From Amblyomma americanum (lineage: Eukaryota; Arthropoda; Arachnida; Ixodida; Ixodidae), in assembly GCF_052857255.1 (NCBI RefSeq), contig NC_135498.1:159325124-159389123 (forward strand): a stretch of 64,000 nucleotides of DNA, read 5' to 3'. This document shows, piece by piece, positions 12,101 through 20,938 of the stretch (position 1 is the first letter of the stretch; every line of letters starts with the position of its first letter). Position numbers and translations under genes: made by a program. The notes below the pieces were generated by a model. It made no database searches. It saw nothing but the letters and a program-made list of their open reading frames with translations, and had not been told where the DNA came from.

Positions 12101-12865
12101 AACGTTAAGACTGTTTGAAAATAATTTCTCCAGGCTAGCCTTTTCTCTAAATAGTTGCCAGTCGGCTAGGTGTAGTTTCCAACGGCGTGGTTTACTAGGG
12201 ATGACTGATGGTGGCGATGAAAAGTTAATCACTACCGGAAGATGATCGCTTCCGTACGGGTTATCGAGAACATCCCACTTAAAATCGGTAAAAACGAAAG
12301 AAGAGCTAAAAGATAAATCTATGCAACTCATTTTTCCTGAGGCTGGAGAGCAATATGTGGGTTTGCCTGTATTGAGTAGGAAAACATTATTGCACAGAAT
12401 AAAATCTTCTAATATACGGCCCCTAGTGTCTGTCTGTTCACTCCCCCAGAAAGGGGAGTGTGCATTAAAATCCCCAACTACCAGATATGGCTCTGGTAGC
12501 TGATTAAAAAGTGATTCTAGGTCATGAAGTGTTACTGTGAGGTGTGGCTGAAGGTATACTGAACATAAGGTAATTGTTTTAAAGCTAATGACGGTGACTG
12601 CAATGGCTTCATAATTCGTCTGCAGCTGGATTTCACGTGTTGCAACACCGCTCTTAACAACGACAGCAACACCTCCAGGGAGCCTATCTGCCTGCTCACG
12701 GTCACGGCGAAAGACTTTATAATTCTTAAAAATATTTTTTTGTAAAGGTCCCAAATTGGTCTCCTGAAGGCACAGTGCTACAGGAGACATAGAGCGTAGG
12801 AGATCTGTTGCATCGCTGTAGTTATTTAAAATTCCACGGCAGTTCCAGTGGATAAGGAACGCCAT
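9150..12865 (-). pseudogene. LINE-B ORF2: endonuclease-RT-RNase H
   Basis: Starts at ATG 12865 (IHWNCRGILNN). Endonuclease with VVGDFNAHSPFWGS and GSDHLPV; reverse transcriptase with YRPIALTSC, FFDLEKAYD and YVDD near 10855-10866. An in-frame TGA at 10540-10538 breaks the frame, which resumes unchanged with RT thumb, then RNase H (FYTDGSK, SAECYAV, YTDSLSV, WVPSHVGIKGNERAD). A frameshift in an A-rich run near 9600-9629 moves the last 150 codons, which carry a CEECGEELTVNHILFSC Cys/His tail, into another frame. One stop and one indel separate this copy from an open ORF2. The domain order is diagnostic. Confidence 0.87.
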
Positions 12866-12961
12866 GATTATTTTAAGGAGGAGTGTTTTGAGACCTCAGG
12901 TCCCTCCTTGTTGAGGGCCTGTTATCGTGGTTTTTTCTTTTTTCCGGTCAAGAGAGCCCCG

Positions 12962-14146
12962 TCACCGTTGCGACCGAGGCGAGCTTTGACTTGTATCCAT
13001 CGCCTCCATGGAGGCGCTGGAGTTCCGCGGGGAACCCGCGGGCAGGGGGGTGGTAGACTTCTCCCGAACGGGGGAAGCCTTGCGGGCTGCCGACTTGGAG
13101 GACGGCCGGCCCGTTGTTGGGGGTGGCATAGCAGCTCTCGCTGCATCTGCCAGGGGCGCGGATGGCCCTGCCTCAGCCTCACTAGGTGTGAACTGGGCAG
13201 GTGCCTGAGACCGGTGTGATGCGCCGCGCCCGCGCACCACATCGGCGAAGTTTGTGTGGGGTATTAAGGAGAAAGTACCTTGCGACATTGCATAACGCTT
13301 CCTTGCCTCTTTAAAAGTGATATTATCTTTTGTCTTTATTGTATTGATTTCCTTTTCTTTTTTCCAGGCAGGACAAGACCTTGAGTAAGCAGCGTGCTCG
13401 CCTTCGCAGTTTGCACAGCGTGGCGCGGCGTCGCAGCCGTCTGATTGGTGGTCATTGGAGGCACATTTAGCACAGGTGTTGCGGCCGCGGCAGCTCTGGG
13501 AGCCGTGACCGAACTTCTGGCATTTGAAACAGCGTCTAGGGTTGGGGATATAAGGGCGAACGGAGATTTTTGCATAGCCTACCTCGATTGACTCGGGTAG
13601 GGTGCATGAGGCAAACGTCAGGACCAGGTGTTTTGTCGGAATCTCTTTGTTGTCTTTGCGGATTGTAATTCTGTGGACATTGGTAACATTCTGAGGGTTC
13701 AGTCCTTCAAGCATCTCTTCCTCTGTTAGGTGCAGGAAATCATTATCTGAGATGACACCACGTACTGTGTTCAATGATCTGTGCGGTGTAACAGAGACAG
13801 GAATATCGCCAAAAGTTTCAATGTTTGCAAGCTTTGAAATCTGAGTTATGTCGAGCAGTTCGAGGAGGAGGTCACCACAAGCCAACTTTGTGACTTTGTA
13901 CTGAGGGCCCAGGGATTCTGTAAGAACTCTTGAAACAAGGAACGGGGATATTTGTCTGGCTGGCTTTTCTGTTTCTTTACTGTGGACGATGTGGTACTTC
14001 GGAAAAGTTGTCTTCTTTTTGCTGAAAAACTGTGTTGTGACATCGGTCGGTCCTCTTTTCAGAGGGCGATCATTATTAAGCAGGGAGGAAGCCATAAAAA
14101 ATTTTGTTCTTCGGCCTTGGTGCCAGCCGCCCACCATGGAGCCCAA
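12962..14146 (-). CDS. LINE-B ORF1, gag-like zinc-knuckle protein
   Basis: 394 codons, uninterrupted. A second in-frame ATG at about 14092 (MASSLLNND) is an equally likely start. An RRM-like/gag region precedes three zinc knuckles near residues 210-260: CFKCQKFGHGSQSC, CAKCASNDHQSDGC and CANCEGEHAAYSRSC. The tail is Ala/Pro/Ser rich. Known role for this family: binds element RNA to form the particle that carries ORF2. It ends 96 bp before the ORF2 ATG (on the minus strand). Confidence 0.82.
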   Translation of the reverse strand: MGSMVGGWHQGRRTKFFMASSLLNNDRPLKRGPTDVTTQFFSKKKTTFPKYHIVHSKETEKPARQISPFLVSRVLTESLGPQYKVTKLACGDLLLELLDITQISKLANIETFGDIPVSVTPHRSLNTVRGVISDNDFLHLTEEEMLEGLNPQNVTNVHRITIRKDNKEIPTKHLVLTFASCTLPESIEVGYAKISVRPYIPNPRRCFKCQKFGHGSQSCRGRNTCAKCASNDHQSDGCDAAPRCANCEGEHAAYSRSCPAWKKEKEINTIKTKDNITFKEARKRYAMSQGTFSLIPHTNFADVVRGRGASHRSQAPAQFTPSEAEAGPSAPLADAARAAMPPPTTGRPSSKSAARKASPVREKSTTPLPAGSPRNSSASMEAMDTSQSSPRSQR

Positions 14147-14671
14147 CTAGGGGACAGGACAGGAACTTGAAAACAAGTCCTGCCCACGCCAGCTGTACAC
14201 CATTGCTATAACCGAATATGACGAAACACAGGATAGTTCGCCACACAGGGTTAACCCTAGCCTCCAGGAAAAAGGAAAAAACCAAGGAAGGAGGAGGAGA
14301 CAGGAGAGTTGTAAGAAAGATGATAGGAAAGTAAAAGATGGAGGGGAGGATAAGGAAAAGACGACTGCCGATTTCCCCCGGTCGGGTCAGGCCGGAGGTG
14401 CCGTCTACAGGAAGCTGGGGCCAAAGTGGTGTGTTGCCTCCGCCGAGGGGCCTTAAGGGTCCAAACGCTCGGCATCAACTCAACCACCAGGATCCCCTTT
14501 TCCCCGGACACGGCGATGCCACGCACGGCGAGGCGCGGGTGCTCGGGTCCGTGGTGATGCACAGTTCACCATCATCCCCTTGCGGGGATGTCCCTGCGGA
14601 TGCTCGGGAACCCGCGGTGTCGCCACTCACCGTCGCGACGCCTGCAAGCTGCAGGCGCCCCCCTGCGGGGC

Positions 14672-14687
14672 GCGTCTCGAACGATTG
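14672..14687 (+). repeat. Right target-site duplication of LINE-B
   Basis: Second perfect copy of the 16-bp duplication, at the 5' end of LINE-B (minus strand). Confidence 0.9.
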
Positions 14688-15180
14688 TATGGGCTCCAGC
14701 TCATATGGGCCTCGAAGGCAATGAAACGGCAGACGCCGCCGCCCGCGCGCTTACTCTCCGGGCAACGCCTTCAGACCGTTTGGATACGGATCCCAAACCC
14801 AATCCGGCCCTCACTTTTCGAGAAATTACTGAATTATTCCAATTCGGCCATGCAATTTATCACAAGCCTTGTAAGGGCCTCACAAAGGTGGAGGAATGCA
14901 CACTCCTCCGCCTTTACACCAAAACGCTGCTGTGCCCGGCAGTTTTAAAACACTTTGATCCTGCCTGTACAGGAGAATGCCCACACTGTGCGGAGAAGTC
15001 TTCGGACATCTTTCACATGGTGTGGGCATGCCAGTCAACCCCGAACCTCGCCCCCAAACCCAACCCCCCCCCCCCCGGGAGGACTGGGAGGCAGCCCTGT
15101 TCGGCTGCTCGGACCTAGCAAGCCAGAAGGCCCTGGTCCACCGAGCCCGAGTCGCGGCGGTCGCCAATGGGCTCCTGTAA
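14688..15180 (+). pseudogene. LINE-A ORF2 C-terminal part (RNase H end and tail)
   Basis: Continues the ORF2 frame across LINE-B: VWAPAHMGLEGNETADAAAR is the last RNase H motif (His and Asp residues), followed by a C-terminal region with a Cys/His cluster (CTGECPHCAEKSSDIFHMVWAC, residues typical of the tail of such elements). A poly-C run at 15065-15077 shifts the frame; the new frame continues EDWEAALFGCSDLASQK and ends at TAA 15178-15180. Read together with 5721-8806 it completes one ORF2. Confidence 0.75.
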
Positions 15181-15274
15181 TGAGGAGCCCACCTAGAGAT
15201 TGCGAGAGGTTGCTCCGGCTACCTCAAGCTTCCTCCCTGAAATAAAGTTTTTCACACACACACACACACGGCAC

Positions 15275-17870
15275 ACATCGTCTGCTGGAGCCAGCGTTGG
15301 AAGTGTCGAAGACGCCATTTTGTTGACAGTCGAGACCGATCAGCAACGATGCCTCTGAGTAAATTTCGTTCGCGCCCCAAATTCAGAAAAAATAAGAAGT
15401 CCAGGCGCGATGCAACTTCCGAAAACGTCCTGCATCACCCAAAAGCTGTGAGAACGTGCAGGAGCCAGCAGCAAGTGAAGTCCCCGCGGACGATATAGGC
15501 CCAGCGAGCTCGGCGACGTCTACACACAGCGGCCGCGTCCGCTGCAACACAACGATGCTGCAGCCTTAGAATTTGCTTGAAAATAAACAAAAAGCGGAAG
15601 GAATTCTGCAAGAGCTGGAATCAACTGCAGCGACAATGAAAAAGCTTGATTTTATCGGAAACTGTGATGACCGTCCCCTTGACGGTACAGATGATCGCCG
15701 TGCGGACGGTAGTGCTTTCACTATTGAGTTTAGACTCCTTCAAAGAACTGTTGCGTGCTGTGAAGTGCAGAGTGTGTGGCGGGGATGTGCAGGTTTTTAA
15801 AGGGAATTGCAAGTACAGTTTAGCGGTGAAATTGTCCCTCATGTGTTAATTGCGGAGACACTGCGTCGGCATGGAGCTCGGCGCGCGCGCAAGGCAGCCA
15901 AAAGATAAATCCGTTTGTCGTAAATATTCTTGCTGCACACACGATGCAAAGTACTGGAAATAGGCAAACCGCACTAAATGATGTTTGCTGTGATGAATAT
16001 ATCGCATCGTTGCCTGCACACGAAAACGTGGCAGAGCTATGTGAAGAGTAAGCTGACACCCTCAGCAACACGCGCAGCCGAAGAAGTGTTGAAGGACAGC
16101 GCCAAATCTGTTCGGCAGCTCTACTGCGAGCTGAACCTTGACAACCCCAGGAACATTTCAGTCTCTTTCGATGGTTCGTGGATGACCCGGGGTCATTCAT
16201 CCAGCATCGGTGTCGGTGCAGTAATTGAACTTTTTACCGGGCTCGTCCTGGATTACGTTGTGTTTAGTAATTTCTGTGCCGGGTGCGAGCGCGGGCCTAA
16301 GGACGGCGACTCGTCCTATCAAGCATAGAGCGACAGCCACTTGTACCAAAAAAACACAGACAAATAGTCTGGTGAAATGGAAGTACAGGCTGGGCTTGTG
16401 TTGTGCGAAAGGTCATGGGAGAAACATGGCCTTAGATACACTACTGTCCTTTCAGATGGCGACAGCCGCACATTTCTTGCACTGCAAGAATCGTCTGTGT
16501 ACGGCAACGTAAAAGAACAGAAAGAAGACTGCACGAACCATGTGTAGAAGCAAATGGGCAAAGCTCTGCGCGATGCAATTGCCAAGCATAAAGGCTATGC
16601 AAAAGAGAGCCTTAGTGGAAAAGGAAAGCTAACAGGCGACCTTGTCACTAAGTTGACGTCATATTACAGCTGGGCCCTTAAATCCCATGCTGGAGATATT
16701 GGAGCCATGCACAAGGCCGTGATGGCCGCATTCTATAACATAACGTCAAATGATAGTGCAGCAAACCACACTTTGTGCCTAACAGGCCCGAAATCATGGT
16801 GCCGCCAGAACGCTGCTGCAGCCAAGGGTGAGCCCGCTCCCAAGCACAGGTATAATAATCTGCCGCCACATGTGTGCAAAGCACTTTTCCCCATATTTGA
16901 GCGCTTGGCAGACCCAAAGCTACTGGAGTGGTGCTGCTTGCGTAGCAAAACTAAAAATAATAATGAGAGCCTGCACTCGCTGATGTGGTCGCTCGCACCA
17001 AAGGAGCGACATGCTTCGCTGTTTTCTGTTCTAGCAGCCGTTGCAGAGGCTGTTGTCCACTTCAATGCAGGAAATCTGAAAGCATCTTCCCAAATACTGA
17101 GCGAGCTGAGTATGAACCCTGGCCAACATAATGTCAGGAGGATGGCTGAGGAAGACAGACGCCGGACCGCAGAATCTGCACGCAAGCAGGCCTCTACTGA
17201 AAGCATGCATCGGGCACTGAAAAAGTGCCATTCTAGTCAGACCAAGGAGTCTGACTACATGCCTGGTGTTTATTAGTGCTTAATAAATGTAAATATGTAT
17301 ATATCTTGATAAAATTTTGAATAAATTATGTATAGTATGTTTTTACTTATTTTCTCAAAATGCAAATTTTGAACACCTGGTTGTTTTAGTTTGTCGATAT
17401 CTCTGCACCTATGATGGGTAGAGATGTATTTTTTTTTTTGCTAAAGGAAGCTGGAAGTGGAGTAGGTGCAATGATCGAAGCAGAATTCTTTAATTAAGCT
17501 TCAAAATTTTTTATTTTGCAAAGTTCAGTGAAGCATGATAGGCACAACTTGAAGGATGGTATTCCAAGTGCTGCAAAATTGCTAATAAGAGTAAAATGAA
17601 AGAACTGCCTCGATCGTTGCACTTTCTGGTCATTGCACCAGGTTGCCATGCATTAGTAATAATTTTTATGGAGCCATTTTTTCTGCACGGAGGTACAAAT
17701 AATGAACAATTAATATTAATTACCTTGTGGACTAATTAGATTGGATAGAAACAAATTACATATTTGAAATCACCATAAAAAACTGAACAAATTGGTATGA
17801 TTTCATTAGCATTGGCTTCAAAATAAGGAAAATAGCTCTAAGACCAGTGCCCCCCCTTAACAGTAAATAA
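15275..17870 (+). pseudogene. MULE-A: Mutator-like transposase remnant
   Basis: 5' leader, then ATG 15349 (MPLSKFRSRPKFRKNKKSRR), a Cys-pair segment near 15720-15849 (VKCRVCGGDVQ), and the transposase core from about 15880. Acidic triad positions typical of the Mutator-like family are visible: SFDGSW (Asp 16170-16172), SDGDSRTF (near 16455) and NNESLHS (Glu 16965-16967). The last 240 codons (16554-17276) are open, ending YMPGVY. Earlier parts are spread over at least three frames with stops near 15910, 16325 and 16545. An AT-rich 3' region of about 0.6 kb follows and ends in CCCCCCTTAA near 17855-17866, shared with MULE-B and MULE-C. Known role: cut-and-paste transposition by a DDE enzyme. 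Inactive. Confidence 0.75.
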
Positions 17871-18277
17871 CATGGCAACACAAATGTTTTGTTTGGTTGT
17901 GCAAAGGATATATTAATGCAACACAGGTTTTGTGTATGGACCAGAGGGCCGCACATTTGAATAGACTTGCATGTTTTGACAAACTGGTCATCCTGCTGCT
18001 GATAACTTCGCTTGATTTTCATTTACCTTGCAGAAGAACCCCGCTGTTACGTTCCTCACTGCTGCGTTTTCCCGGCTGTTACGTCGTTTTCGTCTGGTCC
18101 CGGCATAGCTCCCATAGGATCCAATGTATTGGGTACCCCACTGTTACGTTGTAGCTGTGAAAATGTTCCCGCATGATACGTCGCTACCTGGCACCCCGAA
18201 CCTAGCCGGGCAACGCGCGCCAACCGCCATTTTGACGAGTCTTGGCCAGGCTTGGCTACAAAATTGGCTACAAGACC

Positions 18278-18329
18278 ATGGCCTCCGAGATCACCCCCTT
18301 GCACGCGCGTGGGTAATCTCGGAGGCCAT
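18278..18329 (+). repeat. Hairpin in the Tigger-1 leader
   Basis: ATGGCCTCCGAGATCACCC pairs with GGGTAATCTCGGAGGCCAT across a short GC-rich loop, with about one mismatch in 19. The right arm runs straight into CATAAAAAG, a TATA-like sequence. A similar left arm (ATGGCCTCCGAGACCACCC) sits in the leader of Tigger-3 at 25760, so the motif is conserved between the two elements. Confidence 0.6.
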
Positions 18330-18415
18330 AAAAAGCCGCACGCGAGTTGGAGAGATTGCCACTAGATAGCCACTGCCTCGTCAGCAGAAGCGAGTAAAAC
18401 CCACGGGCTCGCAGC

Positions 18416-18605
18416 AATCCAGTCTTTCTTGTTTGTGCAGTTCAACCCATCCGAGTCGTCCGTGTCCTTCCGTCAACAGCTACGCTGCCTACGCCTCGTC
18501 AGGCCTCGCTAATCCAGTCTTTCTTGTTTGTGCAGTTCAACCCATCCGAGTCGTCCGTGTCCTCCCGTCAACACCTACGCTGCCTACGCCTCGTCGGGCC
18601 TCGCT
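18416..18605 (+). repeat. 95-bp tandem duplication in the Tigger-1 leader
   Basis: Units 18416-18510 and 18511-18605 differ at only a few positions. They lie between the hairpin and the transposase ATG. Confidence 0.8.
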
Positions 18606-18633
18606 AACACCGCGAGCGATTTGTCGTCCTTTG

Positions 18634-20161
18634 ATGGTGTCGCGCAAGCGCAAGGCGCTTTCCCTCGAGGAAAAGCTGGATGTTCTCAACGCAGTCGACA
18701 GGCAGCCAGCGCGGAAAAGAGTCGACATCGCCAAAGGATCTTGGTCTGCCACCCTCGACGCTTAACAGCATCGTCTCGAAGCGTGCCGAGATACAAGGGA
18801 ATGCCGCGCTCTTCGGCTCGAAAACTAAGCAGGCTCATGGCGCCAAGTATGGAAACCTCAACGAGTCGCTTCTTACTTGGTTTAAACAAGCTCGTGCTGC
18901 CGGTGTTAACTTCGACAGCAGCATTTTGCGCGAGACGGCGATGGAAATAGCCGACCGACTGGGCATCAGTGACTTTGCGGCGTCAAATCGACCGTTTCCG
19001 GAAGAGGCACGGCATCGCGTATAAGACGGTATCCGGGGAAGCAGCAAGTGTAAACTTGGAAACAGTCGACGATTGGAAGGCCACACTATCTGCCATAACT
19101 GAGGGGTATGAGCCTCGTGACATTTACAATGCCGACGAAACGGGTCTTTTCTTTCGGGTGCAGCCATTCAAATCTTTAAGCCCGAAGGGCGAAGCATGCC
19201 ACAAAGGCAAATGCAGCAAAGAACGATTGACGGTGCTCCTTTGCTGCAACACGGATGGCTGGGACAAGCTGAAGCCACGGGTAATCGGAAAATACCGAAA
19301 CCCACGGTGCTTAAAGAACATTCGCCTGCTGCCATGTCACTATAGAAGCAACAGTCGTGCATGGATGACGGGTTCTTTGTTCGAAGAATTTCTTCGTTAC
19401 TTCGACAACAAGATGGGCTCCCAGTGCAGGAGTGTTGTCCTTTTTCTGGACAATTGTGCTGCCCACCCGAGAGACCCGTCGTTTCTTCAAAACGTTAAGC
19501 TTGTTTTTTTTCCTGCAAACACTACAAGCCACTTGCAGCCATTGGATGCCGGCGTCATAAATAACTTAAAGCACTCGTACAGGAAGTCCATCGTAAAGCG
19601 CTGTCTGGCGCGTATTGATCGCGGACCGCAGCCTACGATCGTTTCAATACTGGACGCTATGCACTACGTCGCTTCAGCGTGGACTGCAGTGAGCGCGTCA
19701 ACTGCACAGCACTGCTTCGCGCGGTGTGGCTTTCGCATGGACGGCGGAGAGGAAACTGCCACGGAAGCTGAAGAGACGGAAGCAGCCTCTCATGATCAAG
19801 ATCTGAGTGAAGCTTTGAATGCGCTGGGTGCCACGAGAGTCACTTATGACGACTACGTCGCCGTGGATGCTGCTGTCGTGATGTCCAAGTGTCAGAGTAT
19901 CGCCGAGATCGTTGCAGACTCGGTCGCGAGTGAAGCCTCAGACTGTGATGACGACGAGGAGCACAAGCCGCATGATTCCGGGGAGTTGGCGGACCCGACC
20001 TTGGAGAAGCCGTCGCGGCTCTGGACCTCCTCCGCAGGTACGTCGCACCTCAAAGCGACGCTGAAAGCAATGCGGCTTTCCAGGCCATCGAGAAACGCGT
20101 GGTGATTTCCAGCGAGCGGAAAACACGGCAATCGACCATTCTCGATTTTTTTAAGACGTAA
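18634..20161 (+). pseudogene. Tigger-1 transposase (CENP-B/pogo type), frameshifted
   Basis: Starts MVSRKRKALSLEEKLDVL at 18634. The N-terminal half has the psq and CENP-B-type helix-turn-helix domains (DNA binding). The DDE_1 core carries YNADETGLFF (first Asp), FLDNCAAHP (second) and QPLDAGVI (third), i.e. a DDD triad as in pogo enzymes. Three frameshifts are visible, near 18740, 18985 and 20070. The last segment ends in STILDFFKT and TAA at 20159-20161, the C-terminal motif usual in this family. The 18969-20105 piece is open for 378 codons. The family includes domesticated CENP-B and Jerky-type genes, but the frameshifts argue against a host role here. Confidence 0.82.
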
Positions 20162-20399
20162 GCTCACTTGATGTCGAAATAAATTGTTTGAAGGCAAAGC
20201 TGCACTGTTTTCATTAATTTTCGGACCTTTCCTCACTGTTGCGTTTTCCCGGCTGTTACGTTTTTTTTTCGCGGTCCGGTGAAAAACGTATGAACAGGGT
20301 TCCACTGTACATGCCTTAGGCTTCTATCTCTTGTAAACCATAAAATTTATCAGGTTGTGTGAAATCTGATCAAATGTAGACTGAGGACTTTGGCTGGAG

Positions 20400-20475
20400 T
20401 TTCATTAATCATCATCTTGACTATGCCCACTGCAGGAAAAAGGCCTCTCCCATATCTCTCCAGTTAACCGTCCTA
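20400..20475 (-). repeat. RTE-like LINE tail fragment, minus strand
   Basis: ACTATGCCCACTGCAGG and the following GGCCTCTCCCATATCTC block is an interspersed element; the reverse complement matches the C-terminal coding end of RTE-type LINEs found in plus orientation at 46375-46545. Confidence 0.45.
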
Positions 20476-20520
20476 ATTTTGCTTTTACGGTGTGGTATAT
20501 GGGCTTTCAGTGCTTTAGTG

Positions 20521-20690
20521 TGACATTAACGCGATAGTGTTAAGGAGCACGTGTTTCAGAAAGTCCGGTGTTGTTGACAGTCAGTGAAAAATCCACGAAA
20601 AATCCTCAGAGAAGCAACCTGCGCCTAGGTGGGTCATCTAGGTCACGTGACCTTGTGGCATCATCACAACCTGGCCACTGGATTGTGAGC
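20521..20690 (+). repeat. SINE body fragment
   Basis: Begins with the near-palindrome TTAACGCGATAGTGTTAA and GGAGCACGTGTTTCAGAAA, then a segment with GTCACGTGACCTTG. Shares sequence with 2215-2395 (opposite strand) and 53511-53665. Confidence 0.5.
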
Positions 20691-20938
20691 AAAGTGCGCA
20701 CCAAGGCAGGTGGCAGTTATATTGGTGATTGGTTGCGAGTTGCTGGGAAGAGCAACCAGATCGCTTAAGTCCTGCCAGTGGCAGCACCTGCCATCGCAGG
20801 GCAGTGCCACATCCCTTAACCTTTGCACCACTGCAACAGGAGTGGTATGAGGACTCCCAGGGATCTCTGAATGTAAAGTCAAGAATAACTAATTCCACAT
20901 TTATGGGCATTAACACATTAACGATGCGACATCATAAC
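20691..20938. other. No recognised feature
   Basis: Spacer between the SINE fragment and MULE-B; no coding frame of note. Confidence 0.35.

Larger units (their letters stand above)
8807..14671 (-). mobile_element. LINE-B: nearly full-length I-like non-LTR retrotransposon
   Basis: 5.9 kb on the minus strand, flanked by a 16-bp duplication. 5' UTR 14147-14671, ORF1 14146-12962, ORF2 12865-9150, 3' UTR 9149-8807. The 3' end is a short (CCCAACA)-like repeat tail rather than poly-A. Related 3' UTR fragments occur at 41290-41470 and 42870-42965, so the family has several copies here. Only one in-frame stop and one frameshift are visible in ORF2 and none in ORF1, so it is younger than LINE-A. Confidence 0.88.
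5218..15268 (+). mobile_element. LINE-A: I-like non-LTR retrotransposon split by LINE-B
   Basis: Two segments, 5218-8806 and 14688-15268, about 4.2 kb in total. Order: coiled-coil ORF1, ORF2 with apurinic-type endonuclease, reverse transcriptase and RNase H, then an AATAAA (15240) and an (AC)n tail at 15253-15268. ORF1 and ORF2 overlap by 23 bp (5721-5743). The LINE-B insertion falls in the RNase H domain. The 5' end is joined in frame to the piggyBac gene, so no 5' UTR is visible and the copy is probably 5' truncated. RNase H plus endonuclease places it in the I superfamily by domain content; clade is not certain. Confidence 0.8.
18031..20307 (+). mobile_element. Tigger-1: pogo-like DNA transposon with terminal repeats
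   Basis: Left end CAGAAGAACCCCGCTG at 18031; right end reads AACAGGGTTCCACTG to 20307, followed by TA (20308-20309), the expected pogo target. The left TA is mutated to TG. The terminal repeats are imperfect inverted copies. In addition a ~30-bp block (TGCGTTTTCCCGGCTGTTAC core) occurs in the same orientation near both ends (18064-18085 and 20240-20261). Encloses one transposase gene. Confidence 0.75.

Noticed and set aside
15250..15270. Short (AC)n as an independent microsatellite
   Set aside because: It directly follows the AATAAA of LINE-A and is better read as the element's 3' tail.
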